Source of the DNA: Pseudomonadota bacterium
Lineage (GTDB): Archaea; Thermoplasmatota; SW-10-69-26; JACQPN01; JAJPHT01
DNA: 64,000 nucleotides
Reading direction: 5' to 3'
Assembly (NCBI GenBank): GCA_021325135.1
Contig: JAJPHT010000016.1
Location: 1-64,000 of the forward strand
The position numbers and the translations under genes are program-made. The notes beneath the pieces were generated by a model that was given only the letters and a program-made list of their open reading frames with translations, did not search any database and had not been told where the DNA came from. Below, piece by piece: positions 1-9,139 of the stretch (positions within the stretch are counted from its first letter, which is position 1; each line of letters starts with the position of its first letter).

Positions 1-377
1 GCGCTGCGGATCGTGAGGCTGAAGCGCATCCCGCGCTCCACGGGGCACGCTCTCGTCCCAAGGCCGACGCCGCGGACGATGACCTGCGCGTCGCTCCACT
101 GGAGCACCCGGAGGTTGCAGGCGCTGTTCGCATCGGACGCGATCCAGGGTGCCACGTTGGCATCGCCGCCCGTGCCGAGGCTGACCAAGGGCTGGGTCCC
201 CGGCCCAGGATAGCTCGCGCCGAAGCCGCCGCCCGTCACGAGGAGGAGCGGGTTGGCCTGGAAGCCCATGGGCGTGACGAGGCTGACCACCACCGCCCCT
301 TGCGCAGCCGCGGGTGGAAAGATGGGCACCACGAGCATGAGGACAAGGATGGCGACGGATGGTCCACGTTTGGACAA
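1..377 (-). CDS. secreted protein, C-terminus cut by window edge
   Basis: Minus-strand open frame from TTG at 377: (M)SKRGPSVAILVLMLVVPIFPPAAAQGAVVVSLVTPMGFQANPLLLVTGGGFGASYPGPG...; signal-peptide-like N-terminus; not in the ORF track because it runs off the window. Confidence 0.5.
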   Translation of the reverse strand, partial: MSKRGPSVAILVLMLVVPIFPPAAAQGAVVVSLVTPMGFQANPLLLVTGGGFGASYPGPGTQPLVSLGTGGDANVAPWIASDANSACNLRVLQWSDAQVIVRGVGLGTRACPVERGMRFSLTIRS

Positions 378-674
378 GGCGACAGCCCCGCTACGGCGGG
401 AGGTGAGCGGGTCTACTATAACGGTTCGGACGCACGTCGTGTTTGTCTATGCGGGTTCGCGGCTCCCGCCAGGAACCTTGAGGGTGAATCGCCATGGCGA
501 GCCGTCGTCGAATATCAAAGATTGGCACGCGGAAGAATGGGCGGCAACCCCTCCCTGGCCGACTAGTCCCACGCCAAGGCACGAGCCCCAGCGCACATAT
601 TCCTTCTTCGAGGACCAGCCCCATGCGCGAGCACGCCCATAGGTCTCCACTTTGAACCAATCCTCCCCTATGAC

Positions 675-755
675 GGTACTGTCCCGGATAGGGGGTATCA
701 GGCATTTTCGCCCGGCGAGAATTTCGCGCAATACCCCCAAACGGGACAGCACCCC
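675..755 (+). repeat. ~80-bp element with imperfect terminal inverted repeats (copy 1)
   Basis: GGTACTGTCCCGGATAGGGGGTATCAGGCATTTTCGCCCGGCGAGAATTTCGCGCAATACCCCCAAACGGGACAGCACCCCC; nearly identical to the reverse complement of 12651-12733; ends TGTCCCGGATAGGGGGTAT / TGTCCCGTTTGGGGGTAT are inverted. Confidence 0.85.
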
Positions 756-896
756 CGCGGGGGTCGCGCGGGCAGGGGGCATCGCTCGCGGCCCGTGCAC
801 GGGGCAGCGTCGCAGGGGCCTTGACGCCCGTGGCGTGCTTACGCCCGTTCACTGGTATCCTAACGGAGCTACGCCTGCCACAACGCTCAAGCCACA

Positions 897-2060
897 ATGG
901 CCGACTTTCAGCGCGTGCGCCTCGCCCTCCTCCTCGCCTGCGCTCTTTCTCTCGTGGGGTGCCTCGGCGTGGACAAGGCGAATCTCGCTTCCCAGGTCGA
1001 CTCCAGCCGCGCGAATGCCACCGACGCAAGGCCCATCGACGGCGGGACGCCGGCCAGCGCCGGCAACGCAAGCGCGGGCGCTGTGCCGCACAAGCACGAC
1101 TACTGGAAGGGCAAGGAGCGCGTCACCGTCCTCCAGGACGATATCACGCTCTCGCCCACCAATGCCACCAGCTTCCTGCCCCTCTTCGACCAGCGGCCCG
1201 CGCTGGGCGCCGCGTTCCTCGCGCTGCCTGACGGCCAGATCGTGTACGAGGGCACAGGCAGGCTCGAGTTCACCGCGACGTGGAGCGATCCCACCATCAC
1301 GGGCCTTGTCCTGCGCTACAAGAGCACGGGCAACCCGGATTATTCGCAGCCCGAGCCGCTCGCGAGCGGCAGGGCGCTCGCGATCGACGTCGCGCCCAGC
1401 ATGACGGACGAGCCGCACGCAAAGAGCAGCCGTTGGGGCTTCTTCCTCGAAGCGGATGGCACCGGCGGCGCCGGGCTCGCGGATGGCAAGGTCAGCGTGC
1501 GGGCTGACATCGTGAAGATGCGCGACATCGAGACCTTCCCCGCGCATCCGGATCTCTTCGCGGGCGCGGCCTCAGTGAGGGTCTTTGACAAGGACGTCGA
1601 AATCAAGAGCGAAAGCAGCGTGGACAACGCGAAGGGTTTCTTCACACACAGCCAGACGCCGCCCGGTTTCGCGCCGGAGAAGCCCGTGCCCCCCGAGGCG
1701 ACGACACTCCTGGTCCGCATCGACGTCAAGAGCGCGACGTCCAACATGCCCGCCGAGGACACCTCGCGGCTGCGCCTGCAGTATCGCACGGCGGAGAGCG
1801 CCGTCCATTACGAGGCCGCCAATCTTTCCATGCAGCAGGGGAAGACCTACGTGTTCAAGATTGAGAGCACACCCCAGAAGGGGGACGGGTACTACGCGAA
1901 GACGAGCGCGTGGAGGTTCGACCCGTTCCTCAAGGACAACGTGCAGGGCAACGAGGTAGATTGCGACTTCGGGGATTGCTTCGACTGGGATGTGGAAGCG
2001 CACCTCACGATCATCGCGCTCAAGGCGGACGCGGATCCCGCCACGGTGCTTGCCACGTAG
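897..2060 (+). CDS. predicted lipoprotein
   Basis: MADFQRVRLALLLACALSLVGCLGVDKANL: signal peptide with lipobox-like LVGC; 387 aa ORF. Confidence 0.8.
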   Translation: MADFQRVRLALLLACALSLVGCLGVDKANLASQVDSSRANATDARPIDGGTPASAGNASAGAVPHKHDYWKGKERVTVLQDDITLSPTNATSFLPLFDQRPALGAAFLALPDGQIVYEGTGRLEFTATWSDPTITGLVLRYKSTGNPDYSQPEPLASGRALAIDVAPSMTDEPHAKSSRWGFFLEADGTGGAGLADGKVSVRADIVKMRDIETFPAHPDLFAGAASVRVFDKDVEIKSESSVDNAKGFFTHSQTPPGFAPEKPVPPEATTLLVRIDVKSATSNMPAEDTSRLRLQYRTAESAVHYEAANLSMQQGKTYVFKIESTPQKGDGYYAKTSAWRFDPFLKDNVQGNEVDCDFGDCFDWDVEAHLTIIALKADADPATVLAT

Positions 2061-2336
2061 CTGCGACGCGCACGGGATCTCCCGTCGGCGGCGAGAGGGC
2101 CTGACGTTGGACGGCGCGCGCTGGGGCTTGCGGCGGACCGCCGGTCTCATTCGGCCCGTGCCAACCCCCTTGCTCGTGCGCTCCGGAAACGCGAAATCAA
2201 CGGTCCGATCGGGTGGGTCCGCGCGCGCCCCGCATCCGCGCGGGCGGCCTCTCCTTGTGGCGTGCGGGTGCGCGGGGGAACCGGTCCGCGCAGCGTAGAA
2301 TCCATCGTTCAGACGAAAGTTGAAGCACCAAAAACC

Positions 2337-2385
2337 CATGACATGATTGAGGAGGCCTCAACAGGTCATGTTCCAGTTTATATGG
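2337..2385 (+). promoter_or_regulatory. operator-like palindrome followed by TATA box, upstream of LAP operon
   Basis: CATGAC-ATGA-TTGAGG-AGG-CCTCAA-CAG-GTCATG (2337-2370) followed 6 nt later by TTTATATGG (2377-2385), ahead of the 2514 regulator ORF. Confidence 0.6.
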
Positions 2386-2513
2386 GGTGGCGTGCGAAGC
2401 CCTTTTAGGATTCTGGATGGGTCGCGACCGATCGCGGGACGATTCGGCATCCACTTTCCGGGGCGTGGCTGTGCGGCCAACGCCCGTTTGAAAACGCGAG
2501 CGCCGGGTTAGTC

Positions 2514-3170
2514 ATGTTCGTTCGTCGGCTGAAGGGACCCGAGGACGCACCCGCAAGCGCGTCCGCTTTGGATGGCGATGAGGGATCCCGCCAGGCAGAC
2601 CTCCGGGCAAACCCGTGGGAGTGCATGGATGGGATGGAACTGGGCAATCGCGCTTCCGCGATCGAGCGCGACGTCGGCGATCAATCGAACCGCGAGCGCG
2701 TCTATCGCGCGATCGTCGGAAAGCCGGGCATCTCGACCAGCGCGCTGGCCACGACGTTGGGGTTGTGCGTTCCCACCATCGTGTACCATCTGGGCAAGCT
2801 CGAGAACGAGCGGCTCGTGACCCGCGAGAGGTCCGGGCGGACCACCGCGTGCTTCCCCGGAGGATTCCCGCCCCAGGTCAAGGCGGCGATCCGCGCGCTG
2901 ACCGAGCCAGCCACCGTGGCCGTCGCCCGCCAGATCCTCCAGCATCCTTTCATGTCGACCGCCGACCGCGCACGCGCGATAGGGATCACGCCCCAGGCCG
3001 TGAACCGCCAGATCCGAAAGCTCCAGCGCGAGGGCCAGCTGCGCCGCGTCGGCCAGCTTGGCGGCACCCGCGGCCTCGTCCTCACGCGCGAAGCCGAGCG
3101 CCTGCTTGCGGGCCCGTTCGACCCTGGGGAGCCGGCGACGGCCCATGTGCCGAGGGGGGCGCGCGATTGA
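2514..3170 (+). CDS. winged-helix transcriptional regulator (two wHTH-like segments)
   Basis: RERVYRAIVGKPGISTSALATTLGLCVPTIVYHLGKLENERLVTRER and ARAIGITPQAVNRQIRKLQREGQLRRV helix-turn-helix/wing patterns; first gene of the LAP operon. Confidence 0.75.
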   Translation: MFVRRLKGPEDAPASASALDGDEGSRQADLRANPWECMDGMELGNRASAIERDVGDQSNRERVYRAIVGKPGISTSALATTLGLCVPTIVYHLGKLENERLVTRERSGRTTACFPGGFPPQVKAAIRALTEPATVAVARQILQHPFMSTADRARAIGITPQAVNRQIRKLQREGQLRRVGQLGGTRGLVLTREAERLLAGPFDPGEPATAHVPRGARD

Positions 3171-3922
3171 CCCTCGTCCTCTTTCTCCGAAGCGGCGAGG
3201 GGCTCATCGTCTGCGCGGACCGGGACGCGAGCCAAGAGGACCTGCCCGACCTGCGCGCCCCCGACGTTCCCCGCCACCAGGTGCGCCACCATGCGCTGGC
3301 GCCGACGGTCTCAGCGTTCGTGCTTGCCCCCCCTGCGCTGCAGGAGGAGTTCCAGCTCGGGATCGTCGACAACCCCGCTCCCGAGCCTGTCGCCTTCGCC
3401 TCCATGGTCAAGCGCGTCCAGGAGACCGTGGTCGAGTCGCGGGCGCGCGCCCTCAAGCGCCGCGAAGGCTTTGGCGACAGGCAACCATCCCGCATCCCGT
3501 TCCCCGACATCCAAGCGGTGATCGTAGGCTCCGAGGGTGGCAAGACCCGGCTTGTCTACGTCAGCGAAACGGGCGACGTCGAAGACCGCTCGCGGTACGA
3601 GTACGAAGCGCTCGGCGCTCTCGAGTTCTTCGCTCATCTCCACCTCCAGCACTTTCCATACCGCGACGCAGGAGCCGAAGCGCGGGAGCTCATCGCGTTC
3701 ATGGTCTTGGAGGACGTGTGCGACTCGCCTTTCACTCCTCCGCAAGGTCCGCCACGCTTCGCGCTGCGGGGCCCCCCCGTGCTTTGGCGGACAAACCCGC
3801 ATGGTGAGCTCGTGCGCCTGCCACAGGAACGTGTCGTGGAGCTCGCGGCCGAGAGCGCCCGCGTCCGCAGCCGGGTCGCCCAAATCCTGGCCAAGTGGCC
3901 CGCATCCGGGGCGAGCCCATGA
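3167..3922 (+). CDS. proteasome-beta-like Ntn-hydrolase, divergent (subunit A)
   Basis: TTG start overlapping the upstream TGA; M-TLVLFLRSGEGLIVCADRDAS aligns with proteasome beta TTTVGIVxKDGVVLAADxRAT; Thr1 directly after the initiator, Asp at mature position 17. Confidence 0.6.
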   Translation: MTLVLFLRSGEGLIVCADRDASQEDLPDLRAPDVPRHQVRHHALAPTVSAFVLAPPALQEEFQLGIVDNPAPEPVAFASMVKRVQETVVESRARALKRREGFGDRQPSRIPFPDIQAVIVGSEGGKTRLVYVSETGDVEDRSRYEYEALGALEFFAHLHLQHFPYRDAGAEARELIAFMVLEDVCDSPFTPPQGPPRFALRGPPVLWRTNPHGELVRLPQERVVELAAESARVRSRVAQILAKWPASGASP

Positions 3923-4644
3923 CGACCCTCCTCGCGCTGAAAGCCGCCGACGGCATCGTCATCGCGGCGGATGGCGTGGCGAATCGGCCCCTATGGAGCC
4001 CTGACGGGAACCGGTTCACGATACACCGGCCCATGGACAAGGCGATGGTCGTCGGGCGTGACGTGCTGCTCGCGGCTGCCGGGTCCGTCCCGCTCATCCA
4101 AGCCGTCCACGACGCCGTGGAGGGCGCGACGCGCGAAGAAGACGCCGAAGTGGAGATGGTGAGCGCTCTCGCCGCCCGTGAGATGGACCGGTATGCGCGC
4201 GAAGCAGACGCTCGCTACCAGCGGCTCCACCGGACCTCCTCGGCGGGACGCGCGCACGCGGCCCGCATCCTCGTCGGGGGCATCACCCGGGGCCGGACAC
4301 CCACCCTGAAGACGGTGACCCGCGACGCGGAGTCCGCACGCGTCCAGGAAGCTCCCGGGGCGTACGTCGTCATCTCGAACTCATTCCCCTGCACCCAAAC
4401 CCTGACGGATCTCGCGCACCGCTACCATTCCGCCGACCACAGCGCCGACGCGGCCCTTGCGCTCGCCACGGGGCTTCTCGCGGCCCTCCCCGTGCCGTAC
4501 TTCCGCGGTCCCGTCCGGGCCTGGACCTGCACGCACAGCCACCCCGCCGGGGAGGCGCGCGTGGCCGGCCGCGGTCAGAGCCCTCTTGCGCTCGCCCTCA
4601 CGCGTGCGTTCGCCCCCACGTTACCAGTCGAGGTATCGCCATGA
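3919..4644 (+). CDS. proteasome-beta-like Ntn-hydrolase (subunit B)
   Basis: ATGA overlap with the upstream gene; M-TTLLALKAADGIVIAADGVANRP...VGRDVLLAAAGSVPLIQA; Thr1, Asp17 and GSVxxxQ-like segment typical of proteasome beta/HslV/Anbu fold. Confidence 0.75.
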   Translation: MTTLLALKAADGIVIAADGVANRPLWSPDGNRFTIHRPMDKAMVVGRDVLLAAAGSVPLIQAVHDAVEGATREEDAEVEMVSALAAREMDRYAREADARYQRLHRTSSAGRAHAARILVGGITRGRTPTLKTVTRDAESARVQEAPGAYVVISNSFPCTQTLTDLAHRYHSADHSADAALALATGLLAALPVPYFRGPVRAWTCTHSHPAGEARVAGRGQSPLALALTRAFAPTLPVEVSP

Positions 4645-5810
4645 CGCCAAGCCGCCTCTCCTCAGAGACCTCCAGACCGCGCGTCCGTCCGTACGTCTCC
4701 TTCGTCGATGAGCGCGAAGGAACGGTCCTCCTGCATGGCCCAAACCTCTTCCTTCGCATTGTCGACGAGCCCGGCCAACCCGTCTCGAAGCTCCTGCCTT
4801 TGATGGACGGCACGCGGACCCTTGCGCAGCTCTGCGAGGCCACGAAAGCCACGCCCGCGGCCATGGATGAGATCCTTCGCGTCCTGCGCTTCCACAACGT
4901 CGTGGACGACGCGGCCGCCGACGAAGACCTCGCCGCCCCGCCGGAAGCAGCCGAGAGGACCGCTTCACAACGAGCCCTGTTCTCCGCGTTCACGCCGCGG
5001 CCGACCGCGGCCCAGAACCAGCTTGCGGCCGCCCGCCTCCTCCTGATCGGGGCGGGCGCGGTAGGCGCCGCCGCGGCCGCCGCCCTCGTCCTCGCGGGCG
5101 TCGGGCGGATCGACGTGCTGGATGGACGCTCCTATCGCCCGTCCGACGGGCCAAGCCCATGGCTCACGGTGAAGGCCTCCCCGCGCTCCGAAGCGCTCGT
5201 CTGGGCGCTTGAAGGCCGCGCGACCGAGACCGAGCTTCGCGCGCTCCCTGCGCCCACCTCCGACCTGCGCGGCCTGACTCGCCCCTATCTCTCCAGCCTC
5301 ATCCCGCAGTATAGGCACGTCCTCGTCGCGCTGGAGGAGCCCAACTCCACGCTCCTCGCGCGCGTCAATGAAGCCGCAACGGCGAGCGGCGTCCTCTTCA
5401 CGCCCGCCGTCCTCCGCGGACACGAAGCCATCGTCGGACCCACCGTCATTCCCAACTCCGGACCGTGCTGGCGCTGCTACGATCTGCGCGCGAAGGGCAT
5501 GGAGGCGGCCCTGGAGGCGCAGCTGGTCTGGGAATCCCACCGCGAGGCGCGGCCCGACGCGGGAGGGACCGAACGGCCCATGCTCCCCACGTTCCCCCTC
5601 GTTGCGGGGGCGGCGCTGGCACAAGAGGCCATCGCGTCCCTCTCCGGGTTCATCACCCCGTCGCTCCGGGGCTTCGCGGCGGTGACCAACCTGCTCTCCG
5701 GCGAGACGAGGCTGCACCGCGTCCTCAAGATCCCACGATGCCCCGCCTGCGGGAACCGCGAAATTCCCGACATCGACCGCTACCGCATCGATCCCCTCGT
5801 GACGAGGTGA
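4641..5810 (+). CDS. E1/ThiF-like LAP cyclodehydratase partner with RRE-like N-terminus
   Basis: PqqD-like N-terminus (VSFVDEREGTVLLHGPN...LLPLMDGTRTLAQLCEAT); nucleotide-fold-like ARLLLIGAGAVGAAAAAALVLAGVGRIDVLD; zinc Cys pairs GPCWRCYDLR and CPACGNRE; ATGA overlap with upstream gene. Confidence 0.82.
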   Translation: MTPSRLSSETSRPRVRPYVSFVDEREGTVLLHGPNLFLRIVDEPGQPVSKLLPLMDGTRTLAQLCEATKATPAAMDEILRVLRFHNVVDDAAADEDLAAPPEAAERTASQRALFSAFTPRPTAAQNQLAAARLLLIGAGAVGAAAAAALVLAGVGRIDVLDGRSYRPSDGPSPWLTVKASPRSEALVWALEGRATETELRALPAPTSDLRGLTRPYLSSLIPQYRHVLVALEEPNSTLLARVNEAATASGVLFTPAVLRGHEAIVGPTVIPNSGPCWRCYDLRAKGMEAALEAQLVWESHREARPDAGGTERPMLPTFPLVAGAALAQEAIASLSGFITPSLRGFAAVTNLLSGETRLHRVLKIPRCPACGNREIPDIDRYRIDPLVTR

Positions 5811-5814
5811 GTGG

Positions 5815-7242
5815 ATGCTCGTCCGCCCCGACAGCCCCCGGCCCGCCGCGAAGCCGCTCCAACTCCGGTCGCGGTCCTACTCGTCCGCGCGCACGATCCT
5901 CCACAAGATAAACGACGTCGTGTCGCCCCACTGCGGCATCATCCGGAACATCACGTACGCGCGGTTCGAGCCGCTGTTTCGGGATGTCCACCTCTATGGG
6001 TGCTACCTTGAGCAGGCGACCCCCTATGCTGTGAGGCGTTTCGACGAGCTCCGCCGCGCCGACCCGCGCCGCTGGCTGTCGCGGGCCTTCCAGGGCAGGG
6101 CCGGGCATTCCGCCTCGCTCGACCGCTACCGGGCCTTGGCCGGATCCATCGGCGAAGCCGTCGAGCGCTACTCCCAGATCCTCTTCTACGATCCCGCGGA
6201 GTGCATCACGGCGCCCTGGAAGGAGCTGGAAGGCGTCGCGATCGACCCGCGTGAATACCAGCTGTACTCAGCCGACGAGTACGCGCGCCACCCCGGCTAC
6301 CAGCCCTTTCGGCCGGAATCGCCCATGCGCTGGTCCTGGGCGACCGACCTGCACACGGGTCGCAGCGTCCTCGTCCCGACCCAGTTCTGCTGGCTCGCCT
6401 ACAATTGCCTGCCCGGCGAGCCCTACCTGAAGCAAGGCACGTCGAATGGATGGGCAGCGCACGGGACGATCGAGGAGGCCCTCGTCAAGTGCATTGCCGA
6501 AAACATGGAGCGCGACTCGTACATCATCATGTTCTTCAATAAGCTCCAGATGCCGCTCGTTGATCTTGACACGATTACGCACCCCGAGTCGCGGCGCATC
6601 CTCGACATCATCCAGCGCACCGGCGGCGTGGTCCACGTCATCAGCACGATGACGGAAGCGAACTATCCGACGTTCGTCGGCATCGGCCTGAGCCGCGATC
6701 CCGCATTCCCGCCGGTCGTCGTGTCGCTGGGAGCCTCCCTCGACCCGGAGATCGGCGTTCTGCGCTGCCTCGACGAGCTTCTTCAGTGCTACATCTACGG
6801 GACCCACATGCGCCGACGCGGCGAAGCGACCGCCACGCAGGAGAACGTCGTCAGCATGATGGATCACGCCAGCTACTACATGGACCCCTTACGCACGAGG
6901 GAGATTGAGTGGATGTGGTCAAGCCCGCACCGTATCTCCCTCGGGGACCTGCCGAAGCGTCACCTGGGGAACGACCCCCGCGAAGACGTCGCGCGGGCGG
7001 TGGGCGTCCTTGCCGAGGCAGGCATCCGCCTCTTCGCTCTCGACACTACCCCCTGCGATGTGGACGCGGCCGGCTTCAAGACTGCCAAGGTCCTCAGCCC
7101 CGACATCGTCCAGCTTGAATTCGGAGGGGGTCTCGTCGGCAAGCACTGCCGGCGCCTCTTCGAGTCTCCCGTCCGCATGGGGTATCTCAAGAAGCCTCTC
7201 ACACCCACCCAACTGAACACGCAAGTCCAGCCGCACACTTGA
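5815..7242 (+). CDS. YcaO-domain azoline-forming cyclodehydratase
   Basis: YcaO signatures: SIGEAVERYSQ, EALVKCIAENMERDSYIIMFFN, CLDELLQCYIYG; operonic with E1-like and SagB-like genes. Confidence 0.92.
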   Translation: MLVRPDSPRPAAKPLQLRSRSYSSARTILHKINDVVSPHCGIIRNITYARFEPLFRDVHLYGCYLEQATPYAVRRFDELRRADPRRWLSRAFQGRAGHSASLDRYRALAGSIGEAVERYSQILFYDPAECITAPWKELEGVAIDPREYQLYSADEYARHPGYQPFRPESPMRWSWATDLHTGRSVLVPTQFCWLAYNCLPGEPYLKQGTSNGWAAHGTIEEALVKCIAENMERDSYIIMFFNKLQMPLVDLDTITHPESRRILDIIQRTGGVVHVISTMTEANYPTFVGIGLSRDPAFPPVVVSLGASLDPEIGVLRCLDELLQCYIYGTHMRRRGEATATQENVVSMMDHASYYMDPLRTREIEWMWSSPHRISLGDLPKRHLGNDPREDVARAVGVLAEAGIRLFALDTTPCDVDAAGFKTAKVLSPDIVQLEFGGGLVGKHCRRLFESPVRMGYLKKPLTPTQLNTQVQPHT

Positions 7243-7252
7243 GGGTGAAGCC

Positions 7253-8152
7253 ATGCCTCTCCCCGCTCCAACGAAGCAACTTCCACCTGCTGAGGAATAT
7301 TATCTTGCCAAGGCCTCGAGCATCGAGGAGGCCTCCATCGACATCGAGAGCGTGAACCTGGCGCTCCTGTACCACGAGAATTCGCGCCGGTACGCCATGG
7401 ACGTCCAGCCCAGCGTCACGGGGCCGAAGGCGCCTCGCGTGCCGCCGGGCAAGGAGATCGTTCGCAGCCACCTCTTCGTCCCGCCGACATCCGATCGGGC
7501 CATCGCCCTTCCTGCGGCGGACTTCACGCGACCCAGCGCGAGCCTCGGGACGCTGATCTCTACACGCCGGAGCCGGCGGAGCCTCGCTGACGAGCCCATC
7601 ACGCTCGCGGAACTCTCGACGCTCCTGGCCCACGGGTACGGCGTGACGAAAGTCGTGCAAACGCCAAACGGCGCGATGTGCCTGCGCGCCGTGCCCTCCG
7701 GGGGGGCCCGGTTCCCGCTCGAGATCTACTTCGTCGCCCGGAAGGTCAACGGCCTGACGTCGGGCGTGTACCACTACCGCCCCGAGACACACCTGGTGGA
7801 GCGTCTCTCGTCCGGCGACTTCACGGAAGACATCGAGCGCGCCACGTACAACCAGGGCTCCGCCGTCCACGCCGCCGTCACCATCGTCATCGCCGCCGTC
7901 TGGCACCGGAGCATGGAAAAGTACGGCGATCGCGGGTACCGGGGCATCCTCATGGAAACGGGCGCCGTCATGGCGCACCTGTACCTCGCGACCGAAGCCC
8001 TCGGGCTGGGAGGCGTCGCCATGGAAGGCGTGGACGAGCTGCTCGAGCAGGTCGTGGGCATCCGCGGCCCTGAAGAAGCCGTTCTCCTATCGTTTTCGGT
8101 CGGGCGGCGGCCCGCTGGCGCGGACGAGCAGGCAGCAGGAGGGGTCTTCTGA
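7253..8152 (+). CDS. SagB-type FMN-dependent azoline dehydrogenase (nitroreductase family)
   Basis: STRRSRRSLADEPITLAELSTLLAHGYG, RAVPSGGARFPLEIYFVA, METGAVMAHLYLATEALGLGGVAM; matches SagB/ThcOx-type nitroreductases. Confidence 0.92.
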   Translation: MPLPAPTKQLPPAEEYYLAKASSIEEASIDIESVNLALLYHENSRRYAMDVQPSVTGPKAPRVPPGKEIVRSHLFVPPTSDRAIALPAADFTRPSASLGTLISTRRSRRSLADEPITLAELSTLLAHGYGVTKVVQTPNGAMCLRAVPSGGARFPLEIYFVARKVNGLTSGVYHYRPETHLVERLSSGDFTEDIERATYNQGSAVHAAVTIVIAAVWHRSMEKYGDRGYRGILMETGAVMAHLYLATEALGLGGVAMEGVDELLEQVVGIRGPEEAVLLSFSVGRRPAGADEQAAGGVF

Positions 8153-9139
8153 ATGCGCGGCGCAGGCGCCGCGCAAGAAGCGGCGATCCTCGATGACGTC
8201 TCGCCCGGCGGGGCGCGCGCAAGGGTCTCCGACCGGGAGCCGGCCGTTCAAGTCCGGGAGCTCACGCGGAGCTACGGGTCGCGCCAGGTCGTGCGCGACG
8301 TCAGCTTCACCGTGCCCGCCGGCGGAATCTTCTGCTTGGTCGGGCCCAACGGCGCCGGCAAGACGACGACCATTGAAATCCTGGAGGGGCTGCGAACCCC
8401 GACCTCGGGGGCCATCGATATCTTCGGCATCGACGCGATCGCGAACCGCAACGCGCTCAAGTCGCGCATCGGCGTGCTGCCCCAGGAGCTTGAGCTCGAG
8501 ACCCGTCTCACCGCCCGCGAGAACCTCGCGTACTATGCCAGCCTCTACGACCGCCGTGCCGACGTCGACGACCTCATCGACAGGTTAGGCCTCGCCTCGT
8601 GCGCGAACCAGCGCTTCGGCAAGCTTTCCGGCGGCCAGAAGCGGCGCGTCGGCATCGCCGCCGCCCTCGTCAACGACCCCGATCTCGTGTTCCTCGACGA
8701 GCCGACCTCGGGAGCAGACCCGCTCGCCCGGCGCGAGCTCTGGACGCTCCTGCGTGGGCTCCAGGCCAAGGGCACCACGATCTTCTTCACGACCCATTAC
8801 ATGGACGAGGCGGAGCGTCTCGCCGACGTGGTGTGCGTGATCAACGACGGCCGCATCGTCGCCGGAGGAAAACCCGCGGAACTTGTCCAGACCCTCGGCG
8901 CGAGCAAGCGGCTCGTCCTCCGCAACCTCACGCCCGACGCCATGGCGATCGCGATGGCGAAAGGCTTCCAGCGAGGCGTCGAGCCGGGCGAAGCCACCCG
9001 CGCCGTCGAGGATGCACACCTCGCGGAAGCCATGAGGGACGTCCAGGCGCTTGGGTTTCCCTCCCGCGACATCAGCGTCCGGCAACCGAGCCTGGACGAC
9101 GTCTTCATCGCCCTCGTCGAGGGAGGTGTGACCGCGTGA
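8153..9139 (+). CDS. ABC transporter ATP-binding protein (exporter 1)
   Basis: Walker A GPNGAGKTTT, signature LSGGQKRRVGIAAAL, Walker B DLVFLDEPTSGADP. Confidence 0.95.
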   Translation: MRGAGAAQEAAILDDVSPGGARARVSDREPAVQVRELTRSYGSRQVVRDVSFTVPAGGIFCLVGPNGAGKTTTIEILEGLRTPTSGAIDIFGIDAIANRNALKSRIGVLPQELELETRLTARENLAYYASLYDRRADVDDLIDRLGLASCANQRFGKLSGGQKRRVGIAAALVNDPDLVFLDEPTSGADPLARRELWTLLRGLQAKGTTIFFTTHYMDEAERLADVVCVINDGRIVAGGKPAELVQTLGASKRLVLRNLTPDAMAIAMAKGFQRGVEPGEATRAVEDAHLAEAMRDVQALGFPSRDISVRQPSLDDVFIALVEGGVTA

